Source: Chinchilla lanigera (lineage: Eukaryota > Chordata > Mammalia > Rodentia > Chinchillidae). From it: DNA of 64,000 bases. Both the position numbers and the translations under genes were made by a program. The stretch is from positions 8,961,380-9,025,379 of the forward strand of contig NW_004955483.1 in the NCBI RefSeq assembly GCF_000276665.1. Direction: 5' to 3'. Below the pieces are notes generated by a model. That model worked only from the letters and a program-made list of their open reading frames with translations, did no database searches and was not told the origin of the DNA. Shown one piece after another: positions 10,143 to 20,718 of the stretch (position 1 is its first letter; each line of letters opens with the position of its first letter).

Positions 10143-11883
10143 GATAAGAAAAGAGGGAGAAGTGGAGGGTGACTAAACTAATCAATCACATCTAACAGTG
10201 GCAGAGGGTCAATAAGTTATATGTTCCAAAATACGTTCTATTTTCTTTTAGGAGAATCAGACTTGAGCTGGGGTAAAGAAATGTTTAGGAGTGATGTGGG
10301 AGTGAAATTACATTCTGAAGATAGTGAAGGATCATATATGCTGAGCTAGTAAGCGAGATGGTAGGAGCAAGGAAGAGAAGAAAGGGTCTGTGCAGCATCC
10401 ACCTTGTACATATGCCCCACTGAGTGCTACATTTGTCACGGCTGATGAATTTACATTGACACATGGTTGTCACTCAAGCTCCAGAGTTTGTGTTAGGGCT
10501 CACTGTTATAGTTGTAGTTCTTTGGAGCTGGACAAATGTATGATGACATGTGTCTACCACAATAGCATCACTCAGAGTAGTTTCACTAGATTTTGAAATA
10601 TGCATTATTGCCTTAGTTTCAATAGTAAATCTGCAAAAGTTTCTGATTGGTCTTCTCTTGTATTCTGTAGGCATTCAGTAAATATTCATGAAATGTGTGA
10701 ATGAGTTACCAGCAATGGCATTCCAGTATCTCAGCCATCAGAAGTGGACAACCGTTTTGGAAAGAAGGGTCTTTCTGAAGCACTGATTTATAATTAAAAT
10801 AGAATGGGAAATAAACCAGAAATTGGAGAAATCTGGAGCTAGTATTAAGGACCTGGGAACATTTTCCAAGCAGTTTTTGGGTCATCCACAATCTAAGACA
10901 CAGTGACACTTTTAGGAACAGAGTCACATGTAGCAGTAGCATTCCAAATAGCAACCACCACTGCAAATAGTATAATTGTATCTTGTAAAATTTCCACATG
11001 ATTTCCTGTGATATTGTTTATTCATCCTTCAGTTACTAGGAAATATTGAAAATCAGAAAGTGAAGAATCATCCCTACTCTCACAAGGAAATAAATAATTC
11101 TCTCCAAGCACTTCAAAATTTCTTATACTATGACAAAGAATAGTCTGATTCCTGTAACATCCTTTCACAAAATTGTCTTGCCAACTGTATAGTCAATACT
11201 AAGGTAAAATTATGTTTTACTTGTGAGGGGTTTATTGTTGGACTCTTGAAAGAGCTAAAAATATGTCTTTGGTTTGTCAAAGATGTTTTGATTTGATGAT
11301 GTAACCATAACAAACTAGAAAAGGCCTTTCATGTTAGAATTATGAGAGGTGAAATATTTAATGTTCAACAATAAAACAGGACAGCAATGAATTTGCCAGG
11401 AATTTTTACACAGGCTAAGTAACTTCCAGGCTAACATCATTCATGACTAAACATACCTGTTATTTCAAGTGTCGGTCAGTTTACCCAACAAGCTAGCTGT
11501 GGGACTCAGCATAGAAACATGAAGTGAGGCATGTACAACTGCCAGCCATTTCTACCTACAGAACTCAATAGCATGAGGGAGCAATTATAATATGGCAGAA
11601 AAATTAAAATTTTGTTTATACTTGAATAAAATTTTCAAACTCAACCTTAGTTGGCTTCTAAGTATATGATTATTAATTTTAAAGAATGTAAGTGGTAGGT
11701 GGACAGGGTCTGTTTTGTTCTATTTGTTCTATAAAAGGTAAAAGGGTTATCCGTATTTTTGGAGGGAAGATGCAGCAAAAGGAGGATGGCTTAGCAAATG
11801 ATAAAACGATAATCCTTCCCACTTTCTGTAAGCCATCAAAGGTTAATGAAAGATCCAGACATTGGAAAGGATGACTTTCACTT
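10143..11883. other. Unassigned intergenic DNA
   Basis: About 1.7 kb with nothing I can name except a possible L2 3' end at 10660-10703 (cattcagtaaatattcatg ... gtgaatgagt). The open frames 10706-10999 (minus, 97 codons) and 11692-11874 are unassigned and probably chance. Confidence 0.45.
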
Positions 11884-11964
11884 TTTGGGGCTATTTTTTA
11901 TTTTAAAAATTAAAAAACTGATGAAACAACAATGAAGACAAAACAACACGAAAACAAGAATGAT
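11884..11964 (-). mobile_element. L1 3'-terminal fragment in inverted orientation
   Basis: The reverse complement of this stretch matches the 3'-most part of the minus-strand L1 at 43984-44100: shared 'aacaacaatgaagacaaaa' (11926-11944 here) and the A/T-rich end ttttaaaaat. It sits directly in front of a plus-strand L1 3' UTR that starts at about 11965, so two pieces of the same L1 family meet tail-to-head in opposite orientation. Confidence 0.65.
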
Positions 11965-12199
11965 ACATCAGATTCAGATGTGTAAACATCGTAGTTCCCC
12001 CCTACTCTATGAACCTGAAAGAGTAAGAAAAGTTTGAAAGGTACAATAGATATTGTGAAAGGGAAAAGAAACTGCTCAAATAGGAAGAAGCAACTAAGAT
12101 GAAGGAGAGGAGAGTAAAAAGAAAGAAGGAAGAGGGAAAAAAATGTGTGTGTGTATATATATGTATATATTTTGTATTTTTAAATTTTTTTTTTTACCT

Positions 12200-12350
12200 T
12201 TTTTTTTTTCTTTTTGAGACAGGGTCTCGCTATGCAGTTCAGGCTGGTCTTGAGCTCACTTTGTAGGCCAGGCTGGTCTCAAACTTGCAACGATCCTCCT
12301 GCCTCAGCCTCCCAAGTGCTGAGATTACAGGCATGCACCACCATACCCCA
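12200..12350 (-). mobile_element. B1 SINE, minus strand, with 29-bp duplication
   Basis: Poly-T followed by the reverse B1 (gagacagggtctcgctatg ... gagattacaggcatgcacca). The block CAGGCTGGTCT occurs twice, 29 bp apart (about 12240 and 12269), the tandem duplication that marks rodent B1. 7SL RNA-derived, Pol III transcribed, mobilised by L1. Quite close to consensus, so relatively young. It spans part of the plus-strand open frame 12214-12402, which is therefore not a gene. Confidence 0.93.
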
Positions 12351-12353
12351 CTT

Positions 12354-12355
<2 letters not shown>

Positions 12356-12392
<37 letters not shown>
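12356..12392 (+). repeat. (CA)n microsatellite
   Basis: About 18 CA units immediately beside the 5' end of the reverse B1; the other flank carries a TG/TA-rich tract (12145-12170). Confidence 0.96.
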
Positions 12393-12394
<2 letters not shown>

Positions 12395-12870
12395 ATAACT
12401 AGGATAATTGTACTACTAATATCTGTTGGTTTATTGAAAGAAACTGTTAATGTGTAATTGTTTGATCAATCGTGCATGCCTATATCTGGTTATATCTGCA
12501 ACCATTTTGAAGATGACATTATGTAATATACCAACCATTGTTAATATCTCATCACCATATCTTGAAATTCTGTATCATTTTTCTTGCTCTTTATGCTGAT
12601 TGGTTTTTGTTATTTTGGTTTTTTTAATGAAAAACATAATTTACATGTATATATATAAAGATAGCTGGAATAGGTATATTGCTGATGTCTGTGGTTTATT
12701 GAGAGGAACAGTCAATGCTTAAAATTTTCTTTTTTCTTGAACAATTTTGCACGCTTGACTTTGGCATTCAGAATGACTGATCTGAAAACAATATGCAGTA
12801 TAAGAACCATTGTTGAACTCCTACCATCTTATATGGTGAAGCTCTGCATCATTTCCGATAATTCTTATTT

Positions 12871-13714
12871 TACATTGCTTAAATCCCACCATAACATCTG
12901 GAATTTTGGCTACCAAGGAAATAAGCAAGAATTGGAGCTTCAAGGACATAGATGAGCACAGTGCAGCAAAGAATGGTGGCGAATGAGAGAAGAGCCTGCC
13001 CTGCAGCCTTCCTGCCTTCTCTTCTTCATGAGTGACCCCCTCTACAACTCCTGTCTTTATTGTTTTCTTCCAACCTCTTTTTCTTATTATAATCTCATTC
13101 CCTTGTATAAAATATATCAGCAGCACTTTCATATTTTTGTATTTATTAGTCAAAGTTGTGCAAGTTGTATGCTATGTACACAAACTTCATAAAGTAAATC
13201 AACTGTCTTCCATATCTTCTACCCTAGTTTCTCTCTCCACTCCCTCCTTGGTCACCTCTTTTCCTTCCTGAAAAAGATTGGTTATTGGTTGTTTTTTATT
13301 TTCTTGTAGTTTTTTAAGCTAGGTTAGTGGTTTGTAGCTGAAATGAATTCTTAGTTTGCCCAAGAAATATTAATTCAGAAAAAGGGGATTTTGTGGAAAT
13401 GTTAACTTGTTATACCTCTCTTTTGTATTTTTTTAAAGAAATTCTCTGGCTTCTGCCAGGAAGTACTAAGGATATTTTACAAAAATATTAATAATGTACA
13501 AAGATAAAATAAACAGTAAATCATAAAATAATTAAAAGGCAAAATAAAGGTAGGACATTAAAAAGTACCTGGAACAACCATGTGTTAAACTTGGTGGGAT
13601 TAATCCTCCTCATTTTGGCTCACTAAACCACTCAAAGAGATTATTTTAGCAAAGCACACCTTGTCAGGGCAGGAAGGGGACATGATCTTCTTTGGAGAAA
13701 AGATGATGCAATAC
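12871..13714. other. Unassigned AT-rich DNA
   Basis: Overlapping open frames (12821-13153 minus, 12983-13271 plus) share the same DNA and have no domain. No repeat recognised. Confidence 0.4.
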
Positions 13715-14068
13715 TTTGGATGCTCAATGCTCCTCAGTGAGTTAAAGGTCTGGTCTCCAGAGTGGAGTTATTGGGAGGGGTTGGAACCTTTAAGAAATGA
13801 GACCTACTGGGAGGTTCTTAAGTCACTGGCATGTGTCCTTGAAAAGGATGGTGGAGTGCACAGTCTCCCTCCCTCCAAGATGTAACCATTGTCACTTTAT
13901 AAGTGCTCCACCATAATATGCCAGCATCTTGTCACCCTGGACTGGGAACTGGGCTGATGCCGGCTCTTCACTTTTTAATTTCCAAAACTGAGAGCTAAAT
14001 AATCCCTTTCCTGTCATAAGTTACTTGTCTCTGGTACTTTATTATAGTAATGTAAAACTGATTAATAC
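13715..14068 (+). mobile_element. MaLR/ERVL-like solo LTR, plus strand
   Basis: Ordered LTR blocks: 'gttattgggaggggttggaa' (13768-13787), 'gacctactgggaggttctta' (13801-13820), a 'ccaaaactgagagctaaata' poly(A)-signal region (13981-14000) and the 3' end 'ggtactttattatagtaatg'...'ctgattaataca' (14034-14068). No internal retroviral genes are attached. The 5' boundary is approximate. Confidence 0.75.
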
Positions 14069-14349
14069 AGATGGTCTGGATTTCTTTCTTGTTTTATATT
14101 TAGTTACTGAAGCATAATCATCTAGTATCGGCTGAAAGAAGAGTCCACAAAAAGAACTATGGTCATGAAGTATGATAATGAGAACTACAGTCAGAAAAAG
14201 ATGAAAGCTTGCATCTTGTGATGCCTGGATAGAATTTGCATGATACATTATATTTTACAACAACTCAGCACATATATTAATTCATTCAATTATTTTTTCA
14301 TTTATGTAAATCAAGATTTCTCAAATTCAGTACTATTATATTTTTCTTA

Positions 14350-14540
14350 TATTGATGTCTGTTTCAGGAGATATCCTGTGCATTACAGGTATTGAGCAAC
14401 ACCTCTGGCCTCTAATCTCTAGATGCCAGTAGCTCTAGCTGATTGTGACAAGCTCGAATGTTTCTAGACATTGTGACAAGCTTGAATTGCCAGATTTGCT
14501 TGGGTGGCAAGATGACCCCTTGTTGAGAATGACTGACTTG
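14350..14540 (+). mobile_element. hAT-Charlie-type MITE, plus strand
   Basis: Blocks 'cctctggcctctaatctcta' (14402-14421), 'gatgccagtagctctagctg' and the end 'gttgagaatgactga' (14522-14536) match the same nonautonomous hAT element seen reversed at 9955-10142. It contains a near-repeat of attgtgacaagct (14442 and 14470, 28 bp apart), only partly explained by the consensus. Confidence 0.65.
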
Positions 14541-14789
14541 CATTTACTCAAAAATTCATTAGTGATCCTGGTGAACTGGAGAGATATATGTTCTGCCTTC
14601 AGGGATCTTTAAGTATTTATTTGGAGAATCAAATTTATGAATTTAGACCTCAAATGATTGAAGGAAAAAACAATGATTGAATCATTAAACTTTGCAGATC
14701 AATTTTCTCCTCAGAACATTAGAGATCTCTAAAAACTACTTTCTGAATCTTTATTTGGTCACAAGCATCATGTTTTGTACCTGTTTCTT

Positions 14790-14895
14790 CACGTTGGTCT
14801 AAGGACCAAGTGAGATGGAGCTTGAAAACTGTTCAACACAATCTTGAGCACATTATAAGTGTTCAGTAAATGTTTACCATTACACAGGTTTACTA
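14790..14895 (+). mobile_element. MIR 3' part, plus strand
   Basis: 'ttataagtgttcagtaaatg' (14853-14872) followed by 'tttaccattacac' is the MIR 3' end; upstream sequence is diverged. Confidence 0.6.
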
Positions 14896-14984
14896 TTATT
14901 ACCATTGTTACTACCAGCATACATGTAAAGCTTTTTTCAAAGTTATTTTTTTTTGTTATTTTTAAATGCTACCTCTCATAATTG

Positions 14985-15085
14985 TCATAACTTAGGAAGT
15001 CATTCTTAGTTTTATAGATGAGGAAATGGCCTCAAAGAAGAGATGGAGCCCCTCAAACACTGGTAAATGGCAGGCCCAAGAGAGG
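14985..15085 (-). mobile_element. MIR fragment, minus strand
   Basis: 'gttttatagatgaggaaatg' (15009-15028) and the following gcctcaaagaagag...aatggcaggccc block fit an antisense MIR core. Confidence 0.55.
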
Positions 15086-16884
15086 ATGCAGTTGAACGCA
15101 ACTTTTATTTGTACCCTCTCTATATTGTCTGCTAAAAAAATGAGGAACTGGCAGGAAAAATACTGTAGAGTGGGAAACCCGCAATGGGTATATTTGGGAT
15201 AGACCGGGAACAAGAGTCACCTCTCTACACCAAACACAATAGCTTTTTGTCACGTTATACCATAGGAAAAGGAAAGTCAAAATCCAACTTGCCACACTGT
15301 ATTTTTTCTAGAAAAATCTGGTGCTCAGACCAATCCTTGCATCCTGTCCTAACCTCTGTGGAAAGAGTCTTCATTAGCGAAGGTGCTATGTTTTAAAAGC
15401 CAACTAGATTTTGTGTGCACTGTGCACGAAGTTGCAATTCAGAGCCAACAATTCCCTTTCCTGCATTATAAGCACTAAGGCTTTTCCAAGAAAACTTTTG
15501 GCTCACTACACCTACATCAGGGAGCATTTCTAAGATCTCTCATTGAAGGAGTAATGTCATCTCTGTGTGTTCTATGTCCAACAGAAGAGAGAGAGGTCGT
15601 ACTTACTGGGCCACGCTGCCAATGGGATCTTGAGGTCTGACTTCATCAAAATGAAGTTGATAATGTGAAACACATGTCTGCCAAAGCTAAATCCTCAATA
15701 CTGAGACTACAAGAGACAGGCAGCAAAGAAGGTGAAAGATACTGTTTGAAGGGAAAAGAATAGAAATCACAAAGTAAGGAACTTGTCATTGTTCCATGAA
15801 GATGAGACAGAATTACTTTTTTTTTTTTTTTTCTGAATGTCAAGTTTGAATTTTGGAAAATATTGGCATTTACCATCTTAGAATCCACAGAGTCAGCTCC
15901 CCTCCCCTGCAATGTAGCTACTCTTCCCCGACCCTCTCACTTTATTACTACCATTCCATTTCCCTCCACCTACACATACAGACTGAGAAAGAGGCACAGC
16001 TTGTGAATATTTCAACAGTGTGGTTTAAAAAGGTACATTAAATTTATTCTAGATGTTGTGCTTCTGACATGGATAATGTTACGTGATGGAATAAAGATCT
16101 CCAAAGAGCTATTCCTATTAATAAATTGGCAGATAAAATGTAAGACTCAGATACCACTCCTCATTCTCAAAATGGGAATAACATTATAATGATAGGATAT
16201 CTTTTAAGAGAGTACCAGGTCCTCTTCTGCCTAACAGAAAAAACATTTTTCTTTTTTAAGAATAGTAAGAAAGGAAGAAATAGAAATAGAAAGGAAAATT
16301 AATGCTAAATGTATGTTTTAGGAAGCAAATAAGTTAAAATACTCCTTGAAGTCTTTAATTAGAAAACCTGGGAGAGGTTCCTTGTTAATTTAAAATTCAC
16401 TAGGTAATAAAACACTATGCATAAATTACAAATACTTCATTACACTGTACCCTATACATGTATGTAGACTACGTGTCTAGTAACATGTTGATGTTTCTGA
16501 GCATGGTCCTAAATCTATATGCATCTTGTTCAAGAAGATAACACAACTGGGGTCAAAGATGTAGGAGGAGAAATGATGAGCCTGGGTTCTCCTCTTCTTC
16601 TATCACCATGCAAAACTTTAAGCCTAAGCACACATAAAAAGAAGTCACTGGAAGTTCTAGAACAATTATGCTCCAATGGTGCTTCTCCCCAAATGTTATT
16701 ACAACTGGGACTTCCTAGAAGAAGCTACACATCTTGTTATCTACAAACACTTTAGATAATTTGGAACAAATCCTTTTTATATAGACAATGTAGCACCTGA
16801 AGTATTTCAGTCTTTCCTGGTTTTCTCAGATGTTTCTGCCTATCCTATAACAAACAGCCTCACCACATGTTTCAGAGTCTGGTT
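15086..16884. other. Unassigned intergenic DNA with a T17 run
   Basis: About 1.8 kb, repeat-poor. A T17 homopolymer lies near 15817-15833 and could be the tail of an unrecognised reverse retroposon. The open frames here (15184-15396, 15646-15912 minus, 16519-16755) show no domain. Confidence 0.45.
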
Positions 16885-16985
16885 GATGTGACCTTAAAAG
16901 CCCTAGAAAGATGCTTTGGGCAAGTTGCTTAATATGTCTGAACTTTATGTTTCTCACTTGTAAAATGTGAGTTGTAATAACAGTT
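16885..16985 (+). mobile_element. MIR fragment, plus strand
   Basis: 'ttgggcaagttgcttaatat' (16917-16936) then 'ctcacttgtaaaatgtgagt' is the MIR core with the usual 'tctgaac' and 'tgtaaaatg' elements. Confidence 0.75.
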
Positions 16986-16989
16986 TATA

Positions 16990-17165
16990 TTCATTGAATA
17001 TTAACTATATCCGGGCACCAGATGGTGTGTGTTACATTCATTATCTCATTTAATATTTCCAATAGACCTTTCATAGGTATTTGTTATCACCCCAATTTCC
17101 AGAGGCAAAACTGGGATTGCAAGGTAAGCAAATTATTGAAGGATACATAACTAATAGGTATTCTA
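16990..17165 (-). mobile_element. MIR fragment, minus strand
   Basis: 'cattatctcatttaatattt' (17038-17057), 'caatttccagaggcaaaact' and 'aactaatagg' are MIR blocks in antisense. It abuts a plus-strand MIR, giving a tail-to-tail pair. Confidence 0.65.
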
Positions 17166-17373
17166 ATAGGAACTCAAGACCAAAAATAATCATTCCAGAA
17201 TATGAACATGAAACTGTTTTCCATAAAGTTAACCTTTTATATATCCAGTAAGTGTTTGACAAAAACAGCAATAAAAGGCAGCAATGAATTTCTAAAATAA
17301 CATATCTGTCCCTAGGTATCACAGATTAAGACAGAGGTTCTCAATTTGGTGTCTCTTTCAATCTTAAGAGCAG

Positions 17374-17404
<31 letters not shown>

Positions 17405-18249
17405 CTTTTGTTCTCCCAATTAACAAACTGAATCAAAATCTCTTGTGCTGCGACTTAAATACCTGTTTTGCCTTGAGTTTTTTAAAGTTTTCAAAGTTCT
17501 GATTACCATTTAAAATGGAATTTTCCATTCCATCCCATCTCTCCCATTCAAGCAATTAAATGTGTGACCAGAATACATGCAGTAGCTATTTGAGGGCTGT
17601 GAAAAGTAAAAAAGTAAGAAGTAAAAAGTAAGTGGAATGAGAGGAAGATCAAACTTCTAGTATTACTAAACCATCCATGAACTTGTCTTTGTTTTGTTGC
17701 TGCTGTTATTTGGCCTGGACTCACCCATCCTGAAACCTAGAGGCAGACATTAGTGTAAACAGAATAGCTCTAGGAGAAATCCTCAAAAGTTTCCTAATAT
17801 ATAGAAAAGTGTTTTAATTTCTGTTTTCCTTTTCTGCTGTTAGGTTCCTTTCTGCATCGCAGTGGCATATAGACATATAAAACTCTGAAGGGCTAGACCG
17901 TCCCTTCAGATGGGAGATACTGGCAGGTAGTGCACAACCCTACTGTTGTTTTTTCCTCTGTCCTCCTGCTGCCTGGCTGTGGATGTGGGATATGCAGAAA
18001 TTATCTAGCAGAGTATGCAAAGAAAGACCAGCTCTCTCGCAATGTACTAAAAGAGGGAGTCTCAGGGAACTAGAATGTATTGTGCAGAAAGCAGAGAGTG
18101 AAAAGTTTGCAAAAGTGAACCTGTAAAAGTATTTATGAACTCCTAGTCATATGAGATCTACAAATATAGATTTGACACTAATTTATATCTCCTAGACTTT
18201 GAGAAATGATGATGGAAATGCATGACTGAGCTTAATGGCACTACTATGG
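17166..18249. other. Unassigned DNA
   Basis: About 1.1 kb without a recognised gene or transposon, apart from the (CA)n listed separately. Confidence 0.4.
17378..17405 (+). repeat. (CA)n microsatellite
   Basis: About 14 AC units. Confidence 0.95.
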
Positions 18250-19427
18250 GAGCTGTTTAGAACTTGCAGCTGGACTTTAAACAGATTATTCCTTTGTTTA
18301 AACAAAAATTTCAAAGTTCTTCATAGATTTAAATAAGATCTAGCATCTCATAACATAGTCCAAAATGTCCAAGATAAGATGCAAAATTATTCAGCATATG
18401 AAGAACCATACAATCTCAACTTGAGTGGAAAAAAAGCAGATTGTCTGAGATGATACAGACATAAGGATTGTCTCACAAGGACCGTATAGCACCAACTACA
18501 AACATGCTTCAAAGAGTAAGAGTAAATGCACTTGAAATGAATGCAAATACAGAATGTTTTACTTACAAAGTTTAGACTGTTAGGAAGAAAAAAAAATTTA
18601 GAGCTAAGAACTAGAGTAAGTAAAATAAACACAAGTTCAATAGCAGAATGAAAAGGGCAAAGGAAAGAATCAATAAATTAAAGAAAGAGCTATAGAAATT
18701 ATCCAATCTGAACAACTGAAAGAGAAAGAACTCATTTAAAAAAACATGAATAAACCTTCAGGCATCTGAATGACAATACCAAAATGTCTAACATTCACAC
18801 CATACAAATGTTAGGAAAGAAGAAAGTTAAATGGGGTCACGGGGAGAAAATTTGAAAAAAAAAAAAAAAAAAAAGCTGAAATCTCCTAGGTTCTGTGAAA
18901 AAATGTACCTTACAGGTCTAAGAAAGTCAGGGAGCTCTAAATAGAAATAAACATACAAAAGCCTCACAAAGAAATCTATGCCTAGATACATCGTAACCAA
19001 ACTACTAATGTCTCAACTGATTATGATTGTCTCATAAGAAACCATGAGGGCAGAACAAAGTGGCTTGGCTTCTTTAAAAATGATTGTAAATTTGTCATTT
19101 AAAAAAACATTAATTCAGAAGGCAGTTCCAGGGCATTTGCACTGAAACCAGAGTACTGTCAACCTAGACATCTACAGTCAGCAAAACAATCATGAACAGT
19201 GAAAAAGAAACAAAGTTTTTATTCAGAAGAATAAAAACTAAGAGAATTCTAAACCAATCTACCTGTTCTACTTCCCTAAAAGAAGTACAAAAAAAGTAAA
19301 GTGATACCAGGAGGAAATTTGAAATATTAGGGATGAAAGAAGAGTATTAAAAATATTAGCTATATAATTAAATATAGTAGACTATTCAGTTCTTTAAAAT
19401 CTGGATGATTGAGATCAAAAGTTAAAA

Positions 19428-19632
19428 TGGGCATGGTGGCTCATTTCTGTAATCTTAATATTTTGGGAGGCTGAGGCACAAGGATCATAAGTTCAAGCCC
19501 AGTCTGGGCAACCTAGAAAATTAGAGAGACCCTGTCTTAATAAAATAAAATAAAATATTAAAAAGGGCTGTGAATGTGGCTCAGTGTGAAGGCCCTTGAT
19601 TCCATCGCCAGTACCAAATGAAAGCAAAAATT
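19428..19632 (+). mobile_element. B1-ID composite SINE, plus strand
   Basis: A B1-like left part (19430-19540: gggcatggtggctcatttct ... gagaccctgtctta), an (AAAT)n linker (19541-19562), then a diverged ID (19566-19615: gggctgtgaatgtggctcag ... ccagtacc). Order and orientation match the reverse composite at 8977-9188. It is inserted in the old L1. Confidence 0.8.
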
Positions 19633-19917
19633 ATAACATCTTTTATTGGATTTTCAAGATATATGAATATAGTAAATAGGACATCTACAGCATTAATAGA
19701 ACAGGGGAAAGGAAGATTCTACCTAATCATAAGTTTCTACCTCCTACTTTAAGTGATCAATTTAAACCGTAAATTGACTAAAACTTTTAGTATGTTTATA
19801 ATATTCTCTCGAGCAACCACTAAAAAAAAAAAAAACCCTATGTAAAGATACAACCAAATGTATAACTGAAAAATTACAATTGAATAACAGAAAAACAATG
19901 CAACAACACATTCAACT

Positions 19918-20042
19918 GCTGAACTCATCACTGGGTAAACCTACTGATAAGTGTAGCACCCCATGATCCAGGCACCTCCCAACAACCCCACCTCTGAGCA
20001 CATGATACATTGGAGAGAATTCCAAGATCTAAACCATAACGT
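19918..20042 (-). mobile_element. MaLR-like LTR fragment, minus strand
   Basis: Resembles the LTRs at 43680-43930 and 63090-63455: 'gctgaactcatcactgggta', 'gtagcaccccatgatccagg' and 'gatctaaaccata' appear in the same order as in the 63-kb copy. Only one LTR end is present. Nested in the old L1. Confidence 0.7.
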
Positions 20043-20604
20043 CAATTAAAAGACAGAGATTGTGAGATTAAAAGAAAAATAATAAACTTTGTCACCCAAC
20101 TGTAGCTTCTACAAGAAGCTCACTTGAAAATAATTATGTATAGGCAGCTTGAAAATAAAAGGATGAGAAAAGATCTGTGCCGTGTTAACCTTAAACAAAA
20201 GATTGCTGAGTAGCTATATCATTAATCAGGGAAATTAGACTTGAGAGCCAAATTTAAGAAAGATAAGAAGGGATAGTACATAGTGATAGAAAGATTAATT
20301 CACTATAAAGACATAATAACCCTGAATGTGTGTGTTCCTTACACCAAAACATCGAAGTACATGCAAGCAAAACCTGACAGAACTGAAGAGAGAAATAGAA
20401 TCAGTCACATCATGGCTGAATGCTACCTCTCATTAATTGATAGACCTAGTATACAGAAAATCAGCAAGGGGTAGCTGCAGAAAAGGCAACAAAGTAACAT
20501 CAAAATGGGGAAATAAAAGAAAAAGAGTGTGAATGGTTGAAGGCAATTATCACCTACCTCACAAGTTTTTGTGTTATATAGCCGGAATATAAAAGTGAAA
20601 ATTT

Positions 20605-20718
20605 AGGGCTAGTTGTGTAGCTCAGTGGTAGAACACTTGCCTAGCATAGACAAAGGTCCTGGGCTCCATCCACAACAGGGAAAAAGAGAGAAAGAGGGAG
20701 AGAGAGAAAGAGGAGAAA
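20605..20718 (+). mobile_element. ID-type SINE with polypurine tail
   Basis: Body 20606-20680 with intact A box (tagctcagtgg) but a variant right half (gcctagcatagacaaaggtc, ggctccatcc), unlike the GCCTGGCAAG subtype of the other copies; this suggests another or older ID subfamily. The tail is a GA-rich tract (20682-20716). Confidence 0.85.

Larger units (their letters stand above)
11965..12870 (+). mobile_element. L1 3' UTR, plus strand, with tandem units, interrupted by B1
   Basis: Aligns by eye with the 3' UTR of the L1 at 60541-61408: shared 'aacctgaaagagt' (11993 here), the polypurine tract (gaaagaaggaagaggg, about 12120) and 'tttgatcaatc' (12463). Two related units follow each other at 12391-12580 (unit A) and 12658-12860 (unit B), offset about 267 bp, each with a 'tttattga(a/g)ag(a/g)aac' and an 'aaccattgtt(a/g)a' block. 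A B1 and a (CA)n are inserted at 12200-12392. No coding sequence of L1 is left in this copy. Confidence 0.8.
18250..20480 (+). mobile_element. Old L1 (L1M type): 5' region, ORF1 and start of ORF2, fragmented
   Basis: Successive blocks follow L1 order on the plus strand: an ORF1-proximal region (18358-18520, caaaatgtccaagataagatg ... ctcaacttgagtgg), ORF1 relics (about 18660-19260, including caaactactaatg, 'aagaaaccatgagggcagaa', 'gtcaacctagacatctac'), an inter-ORF zone (19633-19915) and the ORF2 N-terminal/endonuclease part (20045-20480, including ctacaagaagctcacttg, aaaaggatgagaaaagat, 'cagaaaatcagcaagggg'). All frames are broken. A B1-ID composite (19428-19632) and an LTR fragment (19918-20042) split it, so it predates both. 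A poly-A run sits at 18855-18874. Confidence 0.8.
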
